Below are positions 7,241 to 13,208 of a stretch of 13,208 bases of DNA, one piece after another. A program made the position numbers and the translations under genes. The notes below the pieces were generated by a model. The model had not been told where the DNA came from, did not search any database, and was given only the letters and a program-made list of their open reading frames with translations. Origin of the DNA: CAZWDL01 sp964632995 (GTDB lineage: Bacteria; Bacteroidota; Bacteroidia; Chitinophagales; Saprospiraceae); the NCBI GenBank assembly GCA_964632995.1, contig CAZWDL010000164.1, positions 1 through 13,208 on the forward strand, written 5' to 3'. How positions within the stretch are numbered: position 1 is the stretch's first letter; each line of letters begins with the position of its first letter.

Positions 7241-8272
7241 ATGAATGCAGGATATATCGGAACGGGCTGGACCGAACAAGCTCAGATTGAACTATTCCAG
7301 GCAGCGGGCATTGAACCGAAATCCATCTGCTCCGGGCATAAAAAAAATGCCGAGCGGGTAGCCAAAAAAATGAATATTCCGGAGGTCTACGCTTCCTGGG
7401 AATCCTTACTTCAGGAATGCGATGCGGATCTGATCAGCAGTGTCACCCCGACCTTTCTACATGCTCCGATCATTGAAGCAGCTATCGAACAGGAGCGGCT
7501 TTTGCTGAGCGAGGCGCCCTTTCTCAGCGTGCAGGAGGTAGAACAATTAATAGATAAGGCGGCAGCCAAGCCTACCCAGCGCATACTGATCGATTACGAG
7601 CTGCGCTTCGACCCCCGCCGCATCAAGATCAAAGAAATGCTGAGCCGCCGACTGCTGGGAGACGTCAACCACTTCCGCTTATCTTACGAATACAACTTCG
7701 CCGCCGGTAAAGACCGTTCCTGGAGTTGGGAGAACGATCGCAGTAAAGGTGGGGGTATGCTCCGCCTTGTCGGTGGTCATTTCATCGATCTGAGTCAGTG
7801 GATCTTCGGCGCTATTGACGATATGAAGGTGAGCTTCCGTATCGCTAACAAGGAATTAAAAGACGCCGAAACCGGCGCCATGAAGGAGGTAACAGCCGAT
7901 GATCACGTCGAACTGGAGCTGACCTTCAAGAACGGCGTTAAAGGTAATATCAGTGTCAACGCAATGGCCGATGCCGACCGGGGTATGGGCTTCTTGGTGG
8001 AGGGATCACGCGGTAACCTCTGGCTGGGACCAAACGAGCGGCTGTGGCGCATTGAAGAGCGGCGCCGGCAGGAACTCACTTTTCCCGATTCCGATCTGCC
8101 GGAGTCGGCAACTCAAAATGGATTCCGCAGCGGTACTTTCTATTTGGGCCGCCGCCTGAAGGAAGTCTTTTCCAATGGGGAAGACGAGGGGGCTGACCTG
8201 CCCGGACTGGCAGACACCCTGGCCACACAACGTATTATTGACCGGGCCTATGAAGAAGGAGAGTGGCCTTGA
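7241..8272 (+). CDS. Gfo/Idh/MocA-family NAD(P)-dependent oxidoreductase lacking the usual catalytic Lys
   Basis: A 343-residue cytoplasmic protein, normal length for the family; there is no earlier in-frame start because TAG lies at 7223. The N-terminus GYIGTGW (4-10) is the dinucleotide-binding glycine loop of a Rossmann fold. DLISSVTPTFLHAPIIEAAI (63-82) is the typical beta-strand and helix before the EKP motif. At that motif the sequence is S90-E91-A92-P93, so the Lys that normally takes part in catalysis is Ala (codon GCG). The C-terminal half shows GGGMLRLVGGHFIDLSQW (170-187) with the conserved H180-xx-D183. Family members oxidise or reduce sugars, inositols and related alcohols; this one may have altered chemistry or act as a binding protein. 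It ends 13 bp from the stop of the convergent OmpA-family gene. The substrate cannot be assigned. Confidence 0.92.
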   Translation: MNAGYIGTGWTEQAQIELFQAAGIEPKSICSGHKKNAERVAKKMNIPEVYASWESLLQECDADLISSVTPTFLHAPIIEAAIEQERLLLSEAPFLSVQEVEQLIDKAAAKPTQRILIDYELRFDPRRIKIKEMLSRRLLGDVNHFRLSYEYNFAAGKDRSWSWENDRSKGGGMLRLVGGHFIDLSQWIFGAIDDMKVSFRIANKELKDAETGAMKEVTADDHVELELTFKNGVKGNISVNAMADADRGMGFLVEGSRGNLWLGPNERLWRIEERRRQELTFPDSDLPESATQNGFRSGTFYLGRRLKEVFSNGEDEGADLPGLADTLATQRIIDRAYEEGEWP

Positions 8273-8285
8273 TACTGGTCGTAGG

Positions 8286-10250
8286 CTACTGTTCCTCCAG
8301 GGTGAACACCCGCACCTCCACCCTTCTGTTCTCTCTGTTCGGATTGCCATTGTGCAGTTCGCCCCGGCCTTCCATGTAAATTTTGTGGACGATGATGCCA
8401 AATTCGCGCATGAACAAGGCGATTTTTTTAGCGCGCTCCTCTGACAGTCCCAGGTTGTAATCATCGCTGCCGATATTATCGGCATAGCCGACGATCTCCA
8501 CCCTTTTGATTTCTTTATCATTGAGGTCTGCCATGAATTCGTCGAGGCGGTTCATTTCAGTCATTTCGAGCTTATCGCTGTCGAAGCCGAAGAACAGCTG
8601 GCAGGTGTACTGGTGTTCCACCTTTTCGGATTCGGGTTCCGGAACCGCGGCAACGGTATCGAGGCTGCGGGCGGCGAAATCGTGAATAGGAGAAAGGGCG
8701 ATATCGAGCACGAAAGGCTGGCGGTTGTCCCATTCCGGAACAGGAATGCGGATGCGGTAAGGGCGGTAATCTTCTTCTTCGATCAGGACGTTGAGCTCCT
8801 GCCCCGCGGGCAGGCAGAGGAAGAAGCGGCCCTGCTCATCGGTAGGCACCCCACCCCGGCCGCCGATCTGGGCAGTGGTGGCGACCGGCTCGTTGAGCAA
8901 GGAGTCCCGCACCCTTCCTTCCACGAAAGTGATGGGATCGCTGTACAGTTTGTCGGTGAGCTGGAACTGGTAGAGATCGAATCCTCCCTCTCCCCCCGGC
9001 CGGTCTGAGGCCAGGTAGCCGGTCTTCCCGTCGGAGGAAAGGAAAAAGCCGATTTCTTCGTGGGAGGTATTGACCGGCGGGCCGAGGTTAATAGGGATAC
9101 TCCACTGTCCGTTGCCATCCAGCCAGCTGACGAAGATGTCGATCCCTCCTATGCCGGGATGCCCGTTGGAGGTGAAATAAAGGGTTTTACCGTCATTGCT
9201 GATAAAGGGAGCTTGTTCATCCATCCTGGAATTGACGTTTGGCCCCATATTGGCGGGATCTCCCCAGCTGCCGTCCTCCTTTCGCTCGGTGTACCAAAGG
9301 TCCCAACCTCCGAAGCCGCCTTCCCGGCTGCTGGCAAAGTAGATGAAGCTACCGTCGCAGCTGACGGTAGCGTGGCCTTCCCACCGGTCCGAGTTGGCGT
9401 AGCCCTCCAGTGGCTGAATACTTTGGATCTCCAGGCCTTCGAAATCGGCTTCCCAGATATCACAAGGGCCGTAGACCCCCTCCCGGTCGCAGGCAGTGAA
9501 GAACATCTTTCGGTTGTTGCGCACCAGGCTGCTCATGCCTTCGTCCAGCTTGGTATTGAATCCTTTTAACGGGCGCCCCCGGCTCCAGCTGTTGTTTTTG
9601 TATTGGCTGAAATAAAGATCTTCATCCGACTTTAAATCGGCGCGATAAGTGTACAACATCAGTTCGCGGTCATTGGTCAGGCAGGCAAAATATTCATCGG
9701 CCTTCGTGTTGATCTGGTCTCCCAGATTAGTGATTTCGGTGATTCCCTGAAACTTGGCCGAATCCATGGCCATATGGCAGGCCCGCATGTCAGAACCGAG
9801 TTCCTGCAGGTATTGCTGTTCCAATTCACTTTCCGTTTCTCCGCGGTAGCCAAAGGCTTCCGGTGAGACGCTCTGCATGCGGCGAAAGCGCTCGAAATAG
9901 TCCAGCGCTTTTTCATAATCGCCCGCCCGGTAATTCGCTTTACCCGCCTCGTAATAGATGACGCGGGAAAATACCGAGTCCAGTTCGATAACCTTATTCA
10001 GGTAATCCGCCGACTTGACGTAATCTTTGGAAAGCTCGTAGCTAAGTCCCAGCCCCCGGTATGCCGCCGCCAGTTCGGGGTGGCTTTCCAAGACCTTTTC
10101 AAAGAGCCGGATAGCCTTTTTATAATCGTGATTGAGCAGGGCGGCCTCCGCCTTCCGGTAAGTCTCGCTGACCATGGCCTGTTGCGCCCAGCCGCTCTGC
10201 TGGCAAACGAACAAAATAGATAGTACTAAAGGTGAAATCCTCAGTTTCAT
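8286..10250 (-). CDS. PorE-like OmpA-family envelope protein (TPR, PD40 propeller, carboxypeptidase-regulatory-like and OmpA domains)
   Basis: A 654-residue protein. The start at 10250 (MKLRIS) gives a signal peptide ending near GWAQ (20-23). Domains in order: TPR-type helices at about 28-125 (YRKAEAALLNHDYKKAIRLF, AYRGLGLSYELSKDY, DYEKALDYFE); PD40/WD40-like propeller repeats at about 180-430 (SSREGGFGGWDLWY, SNDGKTLYFTSNG, SSDGKTGYLASDRPGGEGGFDLY); a carboxypeptidase-regulatory-like beta domain at about 442-520 (VEGRVRDSLLNEPV); and an OmpA C-terminal peptidoglycan-binding domain at about 548-650 (FFGFDSDKL, GYADNIGSDDYNLGLSEERA). Asp591 and Arg606 match the residues that bind diaminopimelate. 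This is the architecture of PorE, the T9SS component thought to tie the machinery to peptidoglycan, but Bacteroidota carry several paralogues, so no symbol is given. PorE of Porphyromonas is a lipoprotein; here LFVC (13-16) is a poor lipobox. Neighbouring genes are not Por genes. Confidence 0.94.
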   Translation of the reverse strand: MKLRISPLVLSILFVCQQSGWAQQAMVSETYRKAEAALLNHDYKKAIRLFEKVLESHPELAAAYRGLGLSYELSKDYVKSADYLNKVIELDSVFSRVIYYEAGKANYRAGDYEKALDYFERFRRMQSVSPEAFGYRGETESELEQQYLQELGSDMRACHMAMDSAKFQGITEITNLGDQINTKADEYFACLTNDRELMLYTYRADLKSDEDLYFSQYKNNSWSRGRPLKGFNTKLDEGMSSLVRNNRKMFFTACDREGVYGPCDIWEADFEGLEIQSIQPLEGYANSDRWEGHATVSCDGSFIYFASSREGGFGGWDLWYTERKEDGSWGDPANMGPNVNSRMDEQAPFISNDGKTLYFTSNGHPGIGGIDIFVSWLDGNGQWSIPINLGPPVNTSHEEIGFFLSSDGKTGYLASDRPGGEGGFDLYQFQLTDKLYSDPITFVEGRVRDSLLNEPVATTAQIGGRGGVPTDEQGRFFLCLPAGQELNVLIEEEDYRPYRIRIPVPEWDNRQPFVLDIALSPIHDFAARSLDTVAAVPEPESEKVEHQYTCQLFFGFDSDKLEMTEMNRLDEFMADLNDKEIKRVEIVGYADNIGSDDYNLGLSEERAKKIALFMREFGIIVHKIYMEGRGELHNGNPNRENRRVEVRVFTLEEQ

Positions 10251-10592
10251 GGGGAAATCTGTTTTTGGTGATTGACGCAAAAACCTGACTGTTACTGGAA
10301 TTGGCGTCTCGATTTTTAATGCTTGTCAACACACCGGAATGAGCTGATTCTATTTACAAATAGACCGCCTGCAGTGTGATTCGTCTGGGTAACGGGAGTG
10401 TTTTCCTAAGATGTTATTTCAGGGCCAAAGTAAAGTGAAGAATATGATAAAGATATAAATATTTGAGCAAAACCAGAAGAACGGAAAAGCAGAAAGATTT
10501 TTGAAATTATTTGGGAGCAGGGGATGCTGTGATTGCCTCGTAGATGCATCGCCTGCCGGGTAGCCCTTGTCCTGTAGTATGGTATCCCTCTA

Positions 10593-10611
10593 TTAGTGCC
10601 TCCGGCACTAA
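10593..10611. repeat. 8-bp stem, 3-nt loop hairpin
   Basis: TTAGTGCC (10593-10600) and GGCACTAA (10604-10611) are exact reverse complements around TCC. It directly abuts the larger inverted-repeat element. It may be a terminator-type structure for deacylase transcripts reading leftward, but no U-tract follows. Confidence 0.45.
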
Positions 10612-10612
10612 A

Positions 10613-10743
10613 TAATTAGGGGCATCTATACTCGTTATTTTTCGGCTGAGCAAGGCGAAGGTTCGGGGTCGTGGCCTTAGCCACGAAGCCCGGTTCTTTA
10701 ACGCAGCTCAGCCGAAAAATAACTTCGTCTATATACCCAATTA
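10613..10743. repeat. 131-bp element with ~38-bp imperfect terminal inverted repeats (MITE/REP-like)
   Basis: The core arms 10634-10651 and 10706-10723 are perfect 18-bp inverted repeats (GTTATTTTTCGGCTGAGC and its complement). Pairing continues outward with gaps through CTATA / TATAG-type bases to TAATTAGGG (10613-10621) and CCCAATTA (10736-10743). The centre holds a stem TCGTGGC-CTTA-GCCACGA (10669-10686), flanked by CGGG/CCCG. It has no coding capacity. Size and shape suit a miniature inverted-repeat element or a large REP-like unit; a structured RNA or terminator after the deacylase gene is the alternative. Confidence 0.55.
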
Positions 10744-10765
10744 CTTAGTTCCGAAGCCACGAGGC

Positions 10766-12331
10766 TTACTTTCCAGGGGTTCGCCGTAGTAGCTTCCCGA
10801 AGCGTTCTTCCCGAAAGGCTCCGCTGTCAATGGCCGCCTTACCATTGACGATGACGTAGTCAAACCCTTCGGCCAGCTGATGTGGCTCGGTAAAGTCAGC
10901 CCGGGCCCGAACTGCATCGGGATCAAAAACCAGCAAGTCGGCCTTCTCACCCGCCTCAATCGTACCCCGGTCGGTGATGCCGATGGTGCTGGCCGTCAGG
11001 CTGCTCATTTTTCCGATAGCTTCGTGCAGGGAGAGCAGTTCTTGACGATTGACGTACTGCTCGATGATTTTGGCGAAGCTCCCGTAGCCGCGCGGATGAT
11101 GCATAGTAGGGCTCCCGTCGGAAGAGACCATCACCTGCGGGGCTGCCAGCAGGCGGGCCTGCAGCGATTCGTCCATGACGAAGTAGGCGCCGGAAGCGCC
11201 GCCCGGTCCGATCTCCATCAGTACTTCTTCGAAGGGCTGACCACGTTCTTCCGACAGTTGCTGCAGTGTTTTTCCTGCGAAGGGGGCAGTTCCGAACAGG
11301 GTGGCTTCCGGACCGTTGCGTTTCATCACGCGAGCTTTGAGGTAGGCCAGCAGTTCCGCCCGGCGTTCCCGTCGCACCCTGGTGTAGTCGTTGGGCGCTT
11401 TGGCCCAATCGGGAAAGACGATGCCGATACCTGTATAGCTGGCATTGTAAGGGTACACATCTGCGGTCACCTTGTAATCACTGGCCTGGCGGGCCGAATC
11501 GAGCAGGCCGAGGATGTCTTCCGCGCGGGCCTTTCCTTTTCCATAGACCACTTTGAGATGGGAGGCGTGTACATTGCAGTACCGTCCTTGTCGGAGCAGC
11601 TCGCGCAGCGAGGCTTCGATGGCCTGCTCATCCTCGTTGCGGACGTGGCTCATGATCAGGCCGTTCGCCTCTCCGACGATCTGCGCCAGAGACAGTAACT
11701 CCTCTTCCCCGGCGTAGATGCCAGGCGTGTATTCCAGTCCGGTGCTCATGCCGTAGGCGCCGGCTTCCAGCGCTTGCCTCAGCAGGTGCTGCATCTTTTG
11801 AAGCTCTTCCGTCGCCGGCTTCGTCTTATATCCGGCTCCGCTTAGCCGCCGCAGCGTGCCGTGCCCGGCGAACATGGCGATGTTGACACCGGGCTGTAGG
11901 CTGTCGACCCGCTCCATCCACCTGCCCAGATCGGCTTCCGCCGGGCTGGAACCGTCTTGCCCCAGGCAGATCGTCGTTACCCCCATCGCCAGAAAGTTGC
12001 GGAATTCCGGCGCTGATAAGGGATCGCCATGGGCATGAGCGTCGATAAAGCCGGGTGTGACGATTTTGCCCGAAGCATCGATGCTTCTCCGGGCAATGAT
12101 GCGGCTACTATCCACCTCACCAAGGTAAGCGATGCTGTCGGCGCGGATGAGTACATCAGCCGGAATGCCGGCCGTGTCGACACCGTTGTAAACGGTGCCG
12201 TTGCGTACCCAGAGATCGAAGGCGCCGTCTCCTTCTTCTAATACTAAGTAGAATTCCTCTAATCTATCTTCCGGTGAGGAGCATCCTGCGACCAGACAGA
12301 CGATAGCACAAAAGAGCATTCGAAGAGACAT
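10766..12331 (-). CDS. N-acyl-D-amino-acid deacylase-like amidohydrolase lipoprotein
   Basis: A 521-residue protein. The start at 12331 (MSLRMLFCAIVCLVAGC) is preferred over an ATG 16 codons upstream because it opens a lipoprotein signal with lipobox VAGC (Cys17). The amidohydrolase pattern is clear: the small beta domain, then VTPGFIDAHAHGD with metal ligands H99 and H101; GAYGMSTGLEYTPG (191-204); SHVRNE with H228; NVHASHLK with H257; and SSDGSP with D405 ahead of HHPRGYGSF. It ends in the beta-domain closing motif GTIEAGEKADLLVFDP (456-471). D-aminoacylases remove the acyl group from N-acyl-D-amino acids. In those enzymes a Cys in GNCG helps bind zinc; here the equivalent segment reads G124-Q-D126-G, so Asp replaces Cys. 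It is probably anchored in the periplasm or outer membrane. The exact substrate is open; a D-glutamate/aspartate deacylase or isoaspartyl-like activity is possible. A divergent nitrilase-family gene lies upstream. Confidence 0.93.
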   Translation of the reverse strand: MSLRMLFCAIVCLVAGCSSPEDRLEEFYLVLEEGDGAFDLWVRNGTVYNGVDTAGIPADVLIRADSIAYLGEVDSSRIIARRSIDASGKIVTPGFIDAHAHGDPLSAPEFRNFLAMGVTTICLGQDGSSPAEADLGRWMERVDSLQPGVNIAMFAGHGTLRRLSGAGYKTKPATEELQKMQHLLRQALEAGAYGMSTGLEYTPGIYAGEEELLSLAQIVGEANGLIMSHVRNEDEQAIEASLRELLRQGRYCNVHASHLKVVYGKGKARAEDILGLLDSARQASDYKVTADVYPYNASYTGIGIVFPDWAKAPNDYTRVRRERRAELLAYLKARVMKRNGPEATLFGTAPFAGKTLQQLSEERGQPFEEVLMEIGPGGASGAYFVMDESLQARLLAAPQVMVSSDGSPTMHHPRGYGSFAKIIEQYVNRQELLSLHEAIGKMSSLTASTIGITDRGTIEAGEKADLLVFDPDAVRARADFTEPHQLAEGFDYVIVNGKAAIDSGAFREERFGKLLRRTPGK

Positions 12332-12677
12332 AGGTGATCCTTTTTTAAAAAAGGGAAAATAATACAATTTTTCAGACATTCGGCTCAGGAATATGAATGT
12401 CTGCTATGTTTGCCGTTCGGATGGGGTTTTACAAATTTGCCTATCTTGAGTCAATTGTATTCAGTAAATAATCCGGCTGCCATTGTCTTAGCTGCCAACC
12501 ATCATTCTTGCCTCAAAAGTAAATGGTGATAAAATCCAATCGCATAAAAAATGCTGTGTTTACTTACGCTCTTCCTTACGACCACAGAATTATCACGAAA
12601 CTATTTCCAACCGCAATATCCCTGACAGCCCGGATTAACAGGAAGGGAGTGAAAGATCCAGAAAAACAAGTCAAAAC
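12332..12677. other. 346-bp divergent intergenic region
   Basis: This spacer separates the divergent deacylase and carbon-nitrogen hydrolase genes. It holds a 16-bp palindrome of six T and six A bounded by CC/GG (12339-12354) just before the deacylase start, a 9-bp inverted repeat (12373-12403), a TATGTTTG string on the plus strand (12405-12412) and a TACTTTTG string on the minus strand (12514-12521). The last two match TAnnTTTG but lack a properly spaced TTG, so both promoters are weak candidates. A 75-codon frame (12523-12750) looks spurious. No RNA gene is seen. Confidence 0.5.
12373..12403. promoter_or_regulatory. 9-bp inverted repeat, possible operator
   Basis: CAGACATTC (12373-12381) and GAATGTCTG (12395-12403) are exact reverse complements with a 13-base spacer. 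They lie about 40 bp upstream of the deacylase start and directly abut the TATGTTTG string (12405-12412) facing the nitrilase-family gene. The position suits a regulator of either gene, or an mRNA leader hairpin. No regulator gene is nearby. Confidence 0.35.
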
Positions 12678-13208
12678 ATGGACGACCTACGCATCGCCGC
12701 CGCTCAGTTTGAACACCGAAGCAACGACAAATCCTATAATCTCAGCGTAATCGAAAAACTCACCGCCCGGGCCAAAGAACGCGGCGCCCGGGTCGTCAGT
12801 TTTCACGAGCTGTCGATCAGCGGGTATACTTTTTTGAAGGACTTAAGTAAAGAGGAAGCTCTTGCGGTGGCGGAAAAAGTGCCCGACAGCGAAAGTGTAC
12901 AACGATTGATCGAACTCGCCGGTCAGTATGAGGTGGCCATTTTGGCCGGTCTGGTAGAGCGCGAAGGGGATAAGTTTTTCAATACCTACGTATGCGTGGA
13001 CAAAAACGGACTCCTCGCCAAATTCCGCAAGTTGCACCCCTTCATCCATCCCGATATGTCACCGGGTAACGAGTACGTTACTTTTGACCTGTACGGCTGG
13101 CGCTGCGGCATTCTGATTTGCTACGACAACAACGTCATCGAGAACGTGCGGGCGACCACACTGCTGGGCGCCGACATCCTCTTCGCGCCGCACGTTACCG
13201 GCTGCACG
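12678..13208 (+). CDS. Carbon-nitrogen hydrolase, nitrilase superfamily (3' end cut by window edge)
   Basis: ATG at 12678 opens a frame of 177 codons to the right edge without a stop. It begins MDDLRIAAAQFEHRSNDKSYN, the usual first strand and helix of the superfamily, and has no signal peptide, so it is cytoplasmic. The catalytic triad is visible: Glu44 in FHELSISGY, Lys118 in FRKLHPF and Cys148 in GILICYDNN. LLGADILFAPHVTGC (162-176) is the strand after the nucleophile elbow and resembles aliphatic amidase/nitrilase-like members with an APH-TG motif. About 100 or more residues should follow. These enzymes hydrolyse nitriles, amides or N-carbamoyl compounds; the substrate cannot be told from this part. 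The start is preceded by A-rich sequence and no spaced Shine-Dalgarno site. It is divergent from the D-aminoacylase-like gene. An N-carbamoyl or amide step linked to amino-acid salvage is possible, but speculative. Confidence 0.92.
   Translation, partial: MDDLRIAAAQFEHRSNDKSYNLSVIEKLTARAKERGARVVSFHELSISGYTFLKDLSKEEALAVAEKVPDSESVQRLIELAGQYEVAILAGLVEREGDKFFNTYVCVDKNGLLAKFRKLHPFIHPDMSPGNEYVTFDLYGWRCGILICYDNNVIENVRATTLLGADILFAPHVTGCT

Larger units (their letters stand above)
10251..10765. other. 515-bp spacer without genes
   Basis: An AT-rich region between the OmpA-family gene (start side) and the deacylase gene (stop side), both on the minus strand. No convincing ORF is seen on either strand. 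It holds a perfect palindrome CTATTT-AC-AAATAG (10350-10363), about 100 bp upstream of the OmpA-family start and a possible operator; a TTAGTGCC hairpin (10593-10611); the 131-bp inverted-repeat element (10613-10743); and AAGCC-ACGA-GGCTT (10754-10767), which overlaps the deacylase stop codon and may form part of a terminator. No TAnnTTTG promoter match was found for the OmpA-family gene. Confidence 0.6.

Noticed and set aside
10203..10214. LFVC (residues 13-16) as a lipobox in the OmpA-family protein
   Set aside because: Phe and Val at the two positions before Cys do not fit the lipobox, and GWAQ just after is a good signal peptidase I site.
12332..12342. AAGGATCACCT on the minus strand, identical to the 3' end of 16S rRNA
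   Set aside because: Only 11 bases match, just before the deacylase ATG; there is no surrounding rRNA sequence, so it is coincidence.
12405..12412. TATGTTTG as a promoter for the nitrilase-family gene
   Set aside because: It fits TAnnTTTG, but no TTG box lies at the right distance upstream and it is 265 bp from the start codon; recorded only as a weak candidate.
12523..12750. 75-codon plus-strand ORF ahead of the nitrilase-family gene
   Set aside because: It overlaps the first 24 codons of the nitrilase-family gene in another frame, has no recognisable features, and its composition fits spacer DNA.
1..13208. CRISPR array, prophage, toxin-antitoxin, defence island, biosynthetic cluster or transposase
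   Set aside because: No regularly spaced repeats, phage or transposase motifs, or clustered accessory genes were seen; the genes are ordinary envelope and catabolic types in mixed orientation.

Overview
The window looks like chromosome from a Bacteroidota bacterium, most likely a Saprospiria/Lewinella-type marine lineage. The reasons are a secreted protein ending in a type IX secretion (T9SS) sorting domain, a PorE-type TPR/propeller/OmpA protein, an S9D glutamyl-endopeptidase-like enzyme, GC-rich genes separated by AT-rich spacers, A-rich translation starts without clear Shine-Dalgarno sites, and a TAnnTTTG-type promoter candidate. The lineage is an inference from family content; no rRNA gene is present to confirm it.

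Layout, left to right. (1) Minus strand 1-1949: an S9D prolyl-oligopeptidase-family peptidase, complete at its N-terminus but cut by the window edge before its catalytic triad. (2) Minus strand 2155-3765: a secreted protein made of two tandem copies of a ~188-residue domain plus a T9SS C-terminal signal. (3) Divergent plus strand 4029-5234: a lipoprotein of seven FG-GAP/VCBS-like Asp-rich repeats. (4) A spacer with nested palindromes, then a possible 35-residue membrane peptide (5507-5614) ahead of a membrane-anchored class-C beta-lactamase-fold serine hydrolase (5683-7047). (5) A 14-bp perfect inverted repeat, then a Gfo/Idh/MocA oxidoreductase (7241-8272) whose usual catalytic Lys is Ala. 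(6) Convergent minus strand 8286-10250: the PorE-like OmpA-family protein. (7) A 515-bp spacer carrying a ~131-bp element with imperfect terminal inverted repeats. (8) Minus strand 10766-12331: an N-acyl-D-amino-acid deacylase-like lipoprotein. (9) Divergent plus strand 12678-13208: the first 177 residues of a carbon-nitrogen hydrolase (nitrilase superfamily), cut by the right edge.

The genes are mostly single transcription units in alternating orientation, not one operon. Shared themes are export to the envelope or cell surface and hydrolysis of peptide, acyl-amino-acid and nitrile/amide substrates, as expected for a polymer-degrading heterotroph. I found no phage genes, transposase, CRISPR array, tRNA/rRNA, or recognisable defence or biosynthetic cluster. 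The less ordinary items are the intergenic palindromic elements, the missed small membrane ORF, and the altered active-site residues in two enzymes.
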